Origin: Polyangia bacterium
Lineage (GTDB): Bacteria; Myxococcota_A; Polyangia; Polyangiales; Sandaracinaceae
Length of the DNA: 64,000 nt
Direction of reading: 5' to 3'
NCBI GenBank assembly: GCA_030426845.1
Contig: JAUHXR010000002.1
Span: 1 to 64,000 of the forward strand
In this document: positions 25,318 to 31,610 of the stretch, piece after piece
Layout of the letters: each line of letters opens with the position of its first letter
How positions within the stretch are numbered: position 1 is the first letter of the stretch
Notes under the pieces: model-generated
Seen by the model: only the letters and a program-made list of their open reading frames with translations
Told to the model about the DNA's origin: nothing
Database searches by the model: none
Made by a program: the position numbers and the translations under genes

Positions 25318-25637
25318 GCCGCAGACCTCCCGAGCCGGCGCGAGAGCCCGTCGAGGATCCGGTCGACGTCCGCGAGCTCGTGGACGTAGCCGGAGTGCCA
25401 GCCGCGCACGAGGCGGTGCGCCTTGCCCTCGCTCCACTTCACGCGGTCCTCCTCGCCCACCCGGATGAAGAGCCGCACGTGCGCGGGCGCGGCCGCGGCG
25501 GGCCGTGCGAGGACGAGCACATCGCGCTCGGGCTCGTCCTCGAGTCGGATCGCGGCGCGCTCCTCGACGTCGAGCACGTCGGGCGCGGGCATCGCCCATC
25601 GCGACCTCATGCCGGCGATCGCCTCCTCGGGGGTCAC
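25314..25637 (-). CDS. Small phage protein, unknown
   Basis: A 107-residue protein from a GTG (GTGA overlap) reading VTPEEAIAGMRSRWAMP. It has a beta-rich middle (RDVLVLARPAAAAPAHVRLFIR), an EEDRVKWSEGKAHRLV stretch and a helical tail. No family recognised. Positioned directly before the methylase gene. Confidence 0.58.
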   Translation of the reverse strand: MTPEEAIAGMRSRWAMPAPDVLDVEERAAIRLEDEPERDVLVLARPAAAAPAHVRLFIRVGEEDRVKWSEGKAHRLVRGWHSGYVHELADVDRILDGLSRRLGRSAA

Positions 25638-25834
25638 GACGCGAGCTCCATCGCGAAGCCGCGCGCGGTGAAGCACCGCGGGCAGGTCCAGCCCTGAACC
25701 ACGGCGGCCGCCTCGTCGTTGCGGAGGTCGCGCACCGGGATCGCGGCGAAGACGCGCTCCTCGCTCGGGTGGCGCGGGCAGCGGCCCGCGACCTCGCCGG
25801 CGGGCGGGTCGATGCGGTAGCGGTCGAGGCTCAT
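25634..25834 (-). CDS. Small zinc-ribbon-like protein
   Basis: A 66-residue protein; ATG at 25834 overlaps the next stop (ATGA). It contains CPRHPSEERVFAAIP and CPRCFTARGF, three Cys and a His arranged like a minimal zinc ribbon. Likely nucleic-acid or protein adaptor; function unknown. Confidence 0.58.
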   Translation of the reverse strand: MSLDRYRIDPPAGEVAGRCPRHPSEERVFAAIPVRDLRNDEAAAVVQGWTCPRCFTARGFAMELAS

Positions 25835-25929
25835 CGGCGGCCGCCTTCCCAGGTGAGCCACGCGAGGACGAGCACCGGCGACATGAGCAGCGCGCCGTGC
25901 ACGAACGCAGTGATCAGCTCGTCGATCAT
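25831..25929 (-). CDS. 32-residue single-span membrane peptide
   Basis: An ATG at 25929 (ATGA overlap with the HNH gene stop) opens MIDELITAFVHGALLMSPVLV followed by LAWLTWEGGRR. This is one transmembrane helix with a basic C-terminus. The two-sided overlaps support it as a real mini-gene. Confidence 0.5.
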   Translation of the reverse strand: MIDELITAFVHGALLMSPVLVLAWLTWEGGRR

Positions 25930-26540
25930 CGCGACTCCCGCGCCGGCACGAACGTGCCGCTCGCCAATCGGAGACGTGCGCGCGCGAGCTCCTCCTTTGA
26001 CCGGCTCGCGACAGCGCCCGGTACGTGCCTCCACGTGCGGCCGGTCACCGCTCGTTGGGCCGTCTGCTGGCTCACCCCGAAACGCCGACCAACTTCACGC
26101 TGGGTCAGCCCCTCGCCGTAGAGCCGCCGCATCTCGCGGACCGTTGACTCGGTCAGCTTCGCTTCCGGCTTGCGAGAGCCCCGGGGCATCGTCCCATGGA
26201 CGATGCTGTCCGCCATGTTCGCCATCCTCGTCGCCCAGCGAAGATTGGAGACCCGGTTGTTGGTCTTGTCGCCGTCGTTGTGGGCGACATCGTGGCCCTC
26301 AAGGGCCGGCCCGAGGAACGCGAGGGCGACGAGACGATGCACTCGTCTCCACGTACATCGCCCGTCGCGGTAGAGGCCGACACCTCGATACGGGCTGCCA
26401 GTTGGGGTCAGGATCCGGCCTCGGAGGCGACGCGCATGCCGACCGTGACCAGACGTGCGCTCGAGGCTTCGCACGCGCCCGGCGCTGGACACCTCGTAGA
26501 GCCCCTCGAACTCCGGAACGGGACGCCACTCCTCGATCAC
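25926..26540 (-). CDS. NUMOD4-HNH homing endonuclease
   Basis: A 204-residue protein. The NUMOD4 motif is EEWRPVPEFEGLYEVSSAGRVRS at the start; the HNH part is RRVHRLVALAFLGP, VAHNDGDKTNNRVSNLRWAT (the D-G-x-K-x-N-N-x-x-N-L-x-W signature). A C-terminal HTH (LTQREVGRRFGVSQQTAQRAVTG) gives DNA specificity. Free-standing homing endonuclease, inserted between lysis-like genes and small genes without breaking the overlaps. Confidence 0.88.
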   Translation of the reverse strand: MIEEWRPVPEFEGLYEVSSAGRVRSLERTSGHGRHARRLRGRILTPTGSPYRGVGLYRDGRCTWRRVHRLVALAFLGPALEGHDVAHNDGDKTNNRVSNLRWATRMANMADSIVHGTMPRGSRKPEAKLTESTVREMRRLYGEGLTQREVGRRFGVSQQTAQRAVTGRTWRHVPGAVASRSKEELARARLRLASGTFVPARESR

Positions 26541-27112
26541 GAGGCACCTCCAGCGTCCCAGAACGCGTTCCGAGTCTCACCGCAAGACACCTCTCGCCAT
26601 CCGGCTCGCTGGGCCCGCTCCCAGTCGATCCCGTGGCGCATGCCCCAGTGATCGGCGGCGGGACAGGGGTCCGGCACCTCGCCACGCAGCACCGCTCGGA
26701 CGTGCCTCAAGACCGCGATCCAGCGGGGGCGGTAGCGAGCCCACCGCAGATTCTCGGGCCAAGCCTGAGGCCGCTCGGCGCTGTAGATGAGACCGGCGAT
26801 CCAGGCGCGCGCGTCGTCGCGGTCGCGATCGAAGTGGCGGGTTGAGTAGAGCTCCGCCATCCGAACGACCGACACTCGGCGCCGGATCGCGCGACGTCGC
26901 AGCGTGAGAACGATGGCGGTGCAGTCGCCTGTTTCCGTGGAGTCGAATCCAGCCTCCCCGACACACACGCGGGCGAGCGCCTCGACGGACGCAGGCGGCG
27001 GCCATTCCTGCGCGTGTCCGATGCCGCGCAGCGTCCACCACGCGAGGGCGAGGAGGCCCCAGAGGAACCCCACGCGGAGCGCGTGGGCGAGGCGGTCACG
27101 CCAGCCGGGCAT
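26537..27112 (-). CDS. Membrane-anchored cell-wall hydrolase-like protein (endolysin candidate)
   Basis: A 191-residue protein; ATG at 27112, sharing bases with the previous stop (TGATG). Residues about 9-30 (ALRVGFLWGLLALAWWTLRG) form a membrane or signal-anchor helix. The rest reads VEALARVCVGEAGFDS and then IVLTLRRRA, resembling the 'AR.iygEar......aVa.vvlNR' opening of SleB/CwlJ-type hydrolases. The usual downstream motif is replaced by DPCPAADHWG. Next to two small membrane proteins, so a lysis role is plausible but not proven. Confidence 0.55.
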   Translation of the reverse strand: MPGWRDRLAHALRVGFLWGLLALAWWTLRGIGHAQEWPPPASVEALARVCVGEAGFDSTETGDCTAIVLTLRRRAIRRRVSVVRMAELYSTRHFDRDRDDARAWIAGLIYSAERPQAWPENLRWARYRPRWIAVLRHVRAVLRGEVPDPCPAADHWGMRHGIDWERAQRAGWREVSCGETRNAFWDAGGAS

Positions 27113-27267
27113 CACCACTCCCCCACGGCGAGACGCCAGATCACGATGGAGACGGCCAGGGCCGTCGACCCGAGGAACAGCGACAGGGTCAGCGCGCCGC
27201 ACCCGAGGAGCCACGCGAGCGTCTCCGCCTTCGACTCGGTCACCAGGGGGTCTTCCTTCTGGCTCAT
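27112..27267 (-). CDS. 51-residue membrane protein, holin candidate
   Basis: ATG at 27267 to TGA at 27112. It begins MSQKEDPLVTESKAETLAWL and has one strong hydrophobic helix (CGALTLSLFLGSTALAVSIV) and a short tail. Overlaps its neighbours on both sides (ATGA and TGATG). Small, single-span and adjacent to the hydrolase candidate, it fits a class III holin or spanin-like helper. Confidence 0.6.
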   Translation of the reverse strand: MSQKEDPLVTESKAETLAWLLGCGALTLSLFLGSTALAVSIVIWRLAVGEW

Positions 27268-27503
27268 GACGGTCCTCCCTCGGTGGCGACGTAGACGGTC
27301 AGCCCCGCGATGCGCGGGTGCGCTTGTGGTCTCAGCCGCCTCACCGGCTCGGTCGGCGGCCTGCAGAACGGGGACGGGCGCCGGCGACGCGGATCGATCC
27401 GTGCCGGCTCGGGACGGGTGCCGCCGACCAGCGGTCCCGCGACGAGGAGCCGCCCGGCGACCAGGACGAGGCCCACCAGGGCGCCCACGAGGACGCCGGT
27501 CAC
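27264..27503 (-). CDS. 79-residue membrane protein, lysis-region
   Basis: GTG at 27503 with GGAGGG four bases upstream. The first 27 residues (TGVLVGALVGLVLVAGRLLV) form one membrane helix; the rest is Arg/Pro-rich and probably cytoplasmic or periplasmic. It could be a spanin-type or antiholin protein. It is first in this membrane-gene trio; no minus-strand gene is convincing directly upstream. Confidence 0.55.
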   Translation of the reverse strand: MTGVLVGALVGLVLVAGRLLVAGPLVGGTRPEPARIDPRRRRPSPFCRPPTEPVRRLRPQAHPRIAGLTVYVATEGGPS

Positions 27504-27610
27504 GCCGCCCTCCGAGCGCCCGGGGTTCCCTTCGCCCGGATCGTGGCTACCGTGCTCGAGCGGTCGAAGCGCACCCCCGGAGCCCCCGGGTAGCCGACTG
27601 CGGTACCCTC

Positions 27611-27628
27611 CCTGAGACCCCTCTCAGG
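27611..27628 (+). promoter_or_regulatory. Stem-loop over the lipoprotein leader
   Basis: CCTGAGA-CCCC-TCTCAGG, a 7-bp stem with 4-base loop, just before the plus-strand lipoprotein start. Its right arm touches the AGGAG Shine-Dalgarno (27626-27630), so it may modulate translation; the 27504-27637 gap holds no other feature. Confidence 0.45.
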
Positions 27629-27637
27629 AGACGACGA

Positions 27638-28267
27638 ATGCAACGACGATTGACCCGGTCCGTAGCCCTGGGGGTGCTTCTGCTCGGCGCGTGCGGAGAA
27701 AGCACCCCTGCCTCCCCGTTGCCGCCCATGCCAGCCGAGTCGGCGGAGACGCCTGAGGCCGAAGCTCCTACCGGTCCGCAGCCAGTAACTCGCTCGATCA
27801 GCGTCGCGCGGTTCGACAGCAACGATCAGCTGTCCAACTGCGCCGACAACACGATCACCGTTCGGCCTCGCGAGAACGTCGGCGGCGCTTGGCCTCCGGA
27901 CGACGAGATGTGGTCGAGCCTCGCGGCCCGGATGGCCGGCGAGAACACGCTCCTGCGCCGCTCGTGCGGAGAGCAGTTTCCCCACCACCCTGCTCTCGCC
28001 ACCTGCGCCGCGGTCATGGACGATGAGACGGAACGCCCCACGTCTGACGAGGAGGAGAACATTCGGGAGGCCGCTCACAGCATCCGAGTCGAGACGACGG
28101 AGTTTTTCTACGGCCTGCGAGTCCTCGAGAACGATGCTCAGATGCGGCAGTGTCTCGAGATCGGCGGAGAGTGGACGCCCGTCGCCCCTGACAGCCCGGA
28201 GGCAGCTCGGGCGCACCTCAGCAGGGCGCGACGGACAGCGGAGGAACTCCGTCAGCTCGGTCGGTAG
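27638..28267 (+). CDS. Phage-borne lipoprotein, possible lysogenic-conversion gene
   Basis: A 209-residue protein with lipoprotein signal MQRRLTRSVALGVLLLGACG (Cys at 19), a Pro/Ala/Glu-rich linker, then a folded part with four Cys (SNCADN, RRSCGEQF, ATCAAV, RQCLEIGG). It runs against the lysis and replication arm, between it and the regulator pair, like lambda-type 'moron' genes expressed in the lysogen. No family recognised. Its ATG follows AGGAG at an 7-base spacing. Confidence 0.72.
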   Translation: MQRRLTRSVALGVLLLGACGESTPASPLPPMPAESAETPEAEAPTGPQPVTRSISVARFDSNDQLSNCADNTITVRPRENVGGAWPPDDEMWSSLAARMAGENTLLRRSCGEQFPHHPALATCAAVMDDETERPTSDEEENIREAAHSIRVETTEFFYGLRVLENDAQMRQCLEIGGEWTPVAPDSPEAARAHLSRARRTAEELRQLGR

Positions 28268-28273
28268 CACCGG

Positions 28274-28504
28274 TCAGCTCCCGGTCGCGTCGAGCTCGAC
28301 GTCGATAAGCCCCTGGAGCCCCAGCAGGTCGACCACGGTGACCTCGCCGCCCGTGGCGGCGGCCAGCTTCTTGGCCGTCTCGAGACGAGGGACTGAACGT
28401 CCCTCAGCGATGTCGTGGATGGTCTGCCAGCGAAGGCCGGTGGACTTGTGCAGGTCGGTCTTCACCGACTTCCCGTACTTCTCGACGTACTCCGCCAGCG
28501 TCAT
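28274..28504 (-). CDS. Small HTH regulator (Cro/CI-like)
   Basis: A 76-residue protein; ATG at 28504, chosen over an upstream start that would read through an operator site. It is a compact HTH: KTDLHKSTGLRWQTIHDIAEGR with a recognition helix TGLRWQTIHDIA, then ETAKKLAAATGGEV. Very similar in its recognition segment (GLRWQT vs GVRWQT) to the divergent regulator. One of the pair probably acts as Cro. Confidence 0.8.
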   Translation of the reverse strand: MTLAEYVEKYGKSVKTDLHKSTGLRWQTIHDIAEGRSVPRLETAKKLAAATGGEVTVVDLLGLQGLIDVELDATGS

Positions 28505-28516
28505 GCCGTAGACGCT

Positions 28517-28562
28517 ACGGCGTACCGTGGAGCGGCGCAAGCCAAAACTTACGGTGTACCGT
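28517..28562. promoter_or_regulatory. Two operator sites between divergent regulators
   Basis: ACGGCGTACCGT at 28517-28528 and ACGGTGTACCGT at 28551-28562. The second is a perfect inverted repeat (ACGGT-GT-ACCGT). They are 34 bp apart in the short gap shared by the two HTH genes. They are likely the regulator binding sites and overlap the divergent promoters. Confidence 0.62.
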
Positions 28563-29061
28563 GTGCCATCGGCTCGCGGACCTCCCTCAGCTCGACCAGC
28601 ATGATCTTGTGAAAGAGCGTCAGTCCACCGAAGACCTGAACGTCCGTTCCGATTCCGAGCAAGAGGAGCGGACGCAGTTCGTAGCCGAGCGCATCCGCGA
28701 CGCGATGCGCCGACGGGGGTGGGTAGACGATGAGGGCCGGCCAGACATCACCAGGCTTGCGGACGCCACCGGCGTCCGGTGGCAGACCGCGCAGTATTGG
28801 GTCGAGGGCCGCAACAAGCAGCCGCCGCGCCCCAAGAACCTCGGGAAGATCGCGCGGGCGCTCGACATGAGCCTCGAGGAACTGATCGGCGCGGCGATGG
28901 GGCGCGAGCCTGAGGGCAAGGCTTGGCGCGAGTTCCTCGACACGGAGCTCGGCCGCAGCATGACCCCCGCTGAGCGGCACGCTCTGGCGGTGATGCTGTG
29001 GCCGAACCGTCCGCCCGACGTCGGCAGGTACGCCATGGCCCTCGCGATGCTCCGCGCGTAG
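28561..29061 (+). CDS. HTH repressor (CI-like)
   Basis: Up to 166 residues; the GTG at 28561 lies inside an operator copy and has no clear Shine-Dalgarno, so the true start may be downstream (for example GTG near 28609). The HTH is DITRLADATGVRWQTAQYWV, then PKNLGKIARALDMSLEELIG. The C-terminal half (KAWREFLDTELGRSMTPAERHAL) is helical; no peptidase (LexA-type) domain is seen, so induction would not be by self-cleavage. Confidence 0.72.
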   Translation: MCHRLADLPQLDQHDLVKERQSTEDLNVRSDSEQEERTQFVAERIRDAMRRRGWVDDEGRPDITRLADATGVRWQTAQYWVEGRNKQPPRPKNLGKIARALDMSLEELIGAAMGREPEGKAWREFLDTELGRSMTPAERHALAVMLWPNRPPDVGRYAMALAMLRA

Positions 29062-29088
29062 CTGGCCGATCCGTCGATTCTACGGCCC

Positions 29089-29127
29089 GGCGTACTTTTT
29101 CGGTTGCTGAGTACGGTACGGCGTACT
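29089..29127. promoter_or_regulatory. Second operator pair before the early genes
   Basis: GGCGTAC at 29089-29095 and 29120-29126, the second inside AGTACG-N6-CGTACT (29110-29127). The same 7-mer (GGYGTAC) is the core of both sites at 28.5 kb, so the same regulators probably control the plus-strand early operon. Confidence 0.58.
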
Positions 29128-29151
29128 ACGGTGCACGGCATGGAGGTCCCG

Positions 29152-29361
29152 ATGCTGCTGAACCCCGCCGAAAGCGCCTTCCTCGCCGCCGAGCGAGAGG
29201 CCGCGCGCTTCGTAGATGAGCTACGCCGCCGCGAGCCCCTGACGCTCGTGGTCGAGGCCGACGAGGAGGGCGCGCCCCGCGTCGTCTCCCGTCCGCTCCC
29301 CATCCGACCGAGCGCCGTCCGGCGCGCCGCGAGCCACCGCGCGCTCGCGAAGGCGGGCTGA
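29152..29361 (+). CDS. Small early protein, unknown
   Basis: A 69-residue protein; ATG at 29152 has GGAGG at 29142-29146 (5-base spacer) and is preferred to an ATG at 29140. Helical NPAESAFLAAEREAARFVDEL followed by a beta pair PLTLVVEADEEGAPRVV. First gene of the plus-strand early arm. Confidence 0.62.
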   Translation: MLLNPAESAFLAAEREAARFVDELRRREPLTLVVEADEEGAPRVVSRPLPIRPSAVRRAASHRALAKAG

Positions 29362-29364
29362 CCC

Positions 29365-29655
29365 ATGGTCACGCTCGAAGCCCAGGGCCCCGGCCTCCGC
29401 GCCGCCGCCCAGCTCTGCGCCGGCCGCGTCCGCCTCGCCGCGGTCGACCTGGACGGTGAGCAGCTGCTCGCCTTCGACCTCGACGACGAGGGCGTCCTCC
29501 GCATCGTGATCGCGGACGTCATCGACGGCGTCGTCGTCGAGCGCTGCACCGCGACGCTCCTCACCCGGCAGCCCGCCTCGCCCCGCGCGCGCCGCCTGCG
29601 CCCGCTCTGCTCCGTCACCCGGGCCCGGCCCCTCGACCTGTTGGAGGCCGCGTGA
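29365..29655 (+). CDS. Small early protein, unknown
   Basis: A 96-residue protein with a beta-rich core (GRVRLAAVDLDGEQLLAFDL, VLRIVIADVIDGVVVERCTA). No family recognised; ends in an Arg/Pro-rich tail. Its stop overlaps the following gene. Confidence 0.6.
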   Translation: MVTLEAQGPGLRAAAQLCAGRVRLAAVDLDGEQLLAFDLDDEGVLRIVIADVIDGVVVERCTATLLTRQPASPRARRLRPLCSVTRARPLDLLEAA

Positions 29656-29870
29656 TGGCCGTCCCCTTCCGCCGACTTCACCGGTCCCATGGGGGCCGGC
29701 CCCACTCCTCGACCCCGCTCTCGAACCCCGACTCCTTGCTCGGCGCTCAGACCGAGGTCGTCTGGAAGAACGAGCCCATCGCGGTAGGCGATCGCGCCTA
29801 CCGGCGTGCCGAGGCGAAGCGCGCGCGGCGCGCTGCGCGGCGGCTCGCCGAGCAGGGGAGGGCGGTCTGA
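29655..29870 (+). CDS. Small basic early protein, unknown
   Basis: A 71-residue protein; ATG at 29655 (a GTG three bases earlier is closer to the Shine-Dalgarno than usual). Basic C-terminus YRRAEAKRARRAARRLAEQG, possibly DNA-binding. Function unknown. Confidence 0.55.
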   Translation: MAVPFRRLHRSHGGRPHSSTPLSNPDSLLGAQTEVVWKNEPIAVGDRAYRRAEAKRARRAARRLAEQGRAV

Positions 29871-30160
29871 TGCCCGCCACCTGGGAGTGCGAGGACGGCC
29901 TCGACGAGGAGCGCTGGGAGCGGGAGATGTCCCGGACGCCCCACACCGACCGCGCGGCCTTCGTGCCCCGGAAGGGGGCCGTCCGGCGCTTCACCTGCGG
30001 CGCCTGCGGGCAGGTCGCGATCGAGCGCTGGCACGGCGCGGGCGCGGCCGAGTTCACCGTCGGGCTCGAGGGCGGCGGCGAGTACGACCCGCGCTGCCCC
30101 GCGCACCCCGCGGGCCTGGCGCGCGGGTTCCACACCCCGTCGGTCGAGGTGCTCGCGTGA
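29870..30160 (+). CDS. Small early protein with zinc-knuckle-like Cys pairs
   Basis: A 96-residue protein. RRFTCGACGQVAIERWHG and EYDPRCPAHPAG give three Cys and nearby His that could hold a zinc ion. Starts in a TGATG overlap with the preceding stop. No known family assigned. Confidence 0.6.
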   Translation: MPATWECEDGLDEERWEREMSRTPHTDRAAFVPRKGAVRRFTCGACGQVAIERWHGAGAAEFTVGLEGGGEYDPRCPAHPAGLARGFHTPSVEVLA

Positions 30161-30456
30161 GCCTCCTCGAAGCCGTCACGGCCGCCTACGCCGACAACCG
30201 CGCGACCGGGGCCTCGATCCCCGACGCCCTCGCGCGCCTCGCCGAGGACGAGCGCGACCCCCGCCGGCGCGTCCTCGTCGCGAACCGCGCGCTCGAGCTC
30301 GCCGAGCTTGCCGACGACGACCTCGCGACGCGTGCGGCGGATCAGGGGTTCCGCGGGCTCGTCTCGCGCGACCTGATCATCCGTCAGCTCGCTCTCCACG
30401 AGGTCCGCAACGAGGAGTGCGCGCGGATGCTCCTCGAGGGGGAGGGCCTGCCGTGA
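30157..30456 (+). CDS. Small helical early protein, unknown
   Basis: A 99-residue all-helical protein from a GTG (GTGA overlap): LLEAVTAAYADNRATGASIP, DALARLAEDERDPRRRVLVA, RALELAELADDDLATRAADQ. No motif recognised. Confidence 0.58.
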   Translation: MSLLEAVTAAYADNRATGASIPDALARLAEDERDPRRRVLVANRALELAELADDDLATRAADQGFRGLVSRDLIIRQLALHEVRNEECARMLLEGEGLP

Positions 30457-30602
30457 TCCGCTTCAGCATCGCCCTCGCCGCCGGCTGGCTCCACGCCTGG
30501 GCCCACCGCGAGCTCGGCTGGTATCCCTGCGAGTACCCGCCCGACACCTACGACTACCAGGGCGCGCCCCGGCGCTGCGAGATCTGCGGGAGGCCCGACT
30601 GA
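30453..30602 (+). CDS. Small early protein, 49 residues
   Basis: GTG at 30453 (GTGA overlap). A short hydrophobic N-terminus (IRFSIALAAGWLHAWAHREL) followed by a Tyr-rich stretch and the Cys pair CEICG at the end. Function unknown. Confidence 0.55.
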   Translation: MIRFSIALAAGWLHAWAHRELGWYPCEYPPDTYDYQGAPRRCEICGRPD

Positions 30603-30862
30603 CCGAGCGACCCGCCGACCCGCGCGCGGTCGCCATCCTCAGCGCCCTGGCCCAGCAGCCGGGCGGGCCCGAGGCCCAGCTCGCCGCCCTCGGCTACGTC
30701 GCCGGGCTCATCGCCACGCGCGCCGAGCTCGACGGGATGCTCTGCCAGGACGACGCCGAGATGGACCTCGAGGCCGGCTTCGATCGCGGGCGCGTCGAGA
30801 TCCTCGCGGCCGACCGTGACGAGCGGGCGCCGCGGTTCCGCCTGCTGCGAGGTGGAGCGTGA
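30599..30862 (+). CDS. Small early protein, apparent CTG start
   Basis: A continuous frame of 87 codons opens at CTG 30599, where CTGA overlaps the previous stop exactly as ATGA and GTGA do at other junctions. There is no ATG or GTG in frame before residue 40. It has typical G/C-third codon use and reads TERPADPRAVAILSALAQQPG, then AQLAALGYVAGLIATRAEL. Its stop overlaps the GTG of the HNH gene. If CTG is not used, the gene would be non-coding or start at an internal ATG. Confidence 0.55.
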   Translation: MTERPADPRAVAILSALAQQPGGPEAQLAALGYVAGLIATRAELDGMLCQDDAEMDLEAGFDRGRVEILAADRDERAPRFRLLRGGA

Positions 30863-31383
30863 CCGCGCTCGAGCCTGGTACCCGCGTGCGCGTCTCGCGC
30901 TCCATGCGGCCCGCCATCGTGGGCGAGGTCGAGCGCGTCGAGGGCGCCAAGGTCTTCGTCGTCCCCGAGGGGAAGTCGAAGGCGCTCCCCTTCGCTGCAG
31001 GCCTCGTGCGGCCGCTCGAGCGGCGCCCGCCGGCGCCCGAGCCGATCACCGTCGTGCCCGACTTCACGCCGACCGAGCCCCGAGCCGTCCCGCGAGAGCG
31101 CCTCCCGGCGCGCGACGAGGGCTACCTCGACTTCGTCCGCTCGCACCCCTGCATGGCCTGCACGTCGCGCCGGCTCGTCGAGGCGCACCACTGGGCCCGC
31201 GTGCGGACGCTCGCGAAGAAGGTCGACGACTACCGGACCGTCCCCCTCTGCCACGACTGTCACCAGGAGTTCCACGACACGGGCTCGATCGGGCCGTGGA
31301 GCGCGAAGCAGACGCGGGTCTGGTTCCTGATCGCCCAGAACGAGCTGCTCGTGGAGTGGGCCGTGCGCGGGAGGGCAGCGTGA
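30859..31383 (+). CDS. HNH-type nuclease (DUF968/RecA-associated-like)
   Basis: A 174-residue protein from GTG (GTGA overlap). The N-terminal 50 residues form an SH3-like beta segment (VRVSRSMRPAIVGEVERVEG). The C-terminal half has EGYLDFVRSHPCMACTSRRLVEAHH and VPLCHDCHQEFHDTGSIG. The paired Cys/His pattern (CMAC...HH...CHDCHQEFH) marks the HNH fold of phage recombination nucleases related to DUF968 or Ref. A role in phage recombination or DNA processing is inferred. Confidence 0.75.
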   Translation: MTALEPGTRVRVSRSMRPAIVGEVERVEGAKVFVVPEGKSKALPFAAGLVRPLERRPPAPEPITVVPDFTPTEPRAVPRERLPARDEGYLDFVRSHPCMACTSRRLVEAHHWARVRTLAKKVDDYRTVPLCHDCHQEFHDTGSIGPWSAKQTRVWFLIAQNELLVEWAVRGRAA

Positions 31384-31610
31384 AGCGCGCGGGCGTGCTC
31401 CGGCTCGTCGGGGTCGACCTCGACCCGCGGTGGCTGACCCTCGACAGCAGCTTCGGGATCGCGCGGCGCCCGTCGCCCTCGTGCACCTGCGCCGACGTCG
31501 TCGGAGAGCAGGCCTACTTCGATCATGGCTGCGAGATCCACGACTCCCGCGCGGGCGCGGCTCGCTTCGTCGACGCGCGGCTCGCGCGGGCGGGGAGGGC
31601 GGACTCGTGA
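31380..31610 (+). CDS. Small early protein, unknown
   Basis: A 76-residue protein from a GTG that overlaps the previous stop. It has a beta-rich start (VLRLVGVDLDPRWLTLDSSF) and two Cys-containing turns (CTCADVV, HGCEIHD). No family recognised. Confidence 0.55.
   Translation: MKRAGVLRLVGVDLDPRWLTLDSSFGIARRPSPSCTCADVVGEQAYFDHGCEIHDSRAGAARFVDARLARAGRADS

Noticed and set aside
27504-28270. 256-codon minus-strand frame opposite the phage lipoprotein
   Set aside because: The plus-strand lipoprotein has signal, lipobox and Shine-Dalgarno. A GTGA overlap at 27500 hints at an upstream gene, but no start or fold is convincing.
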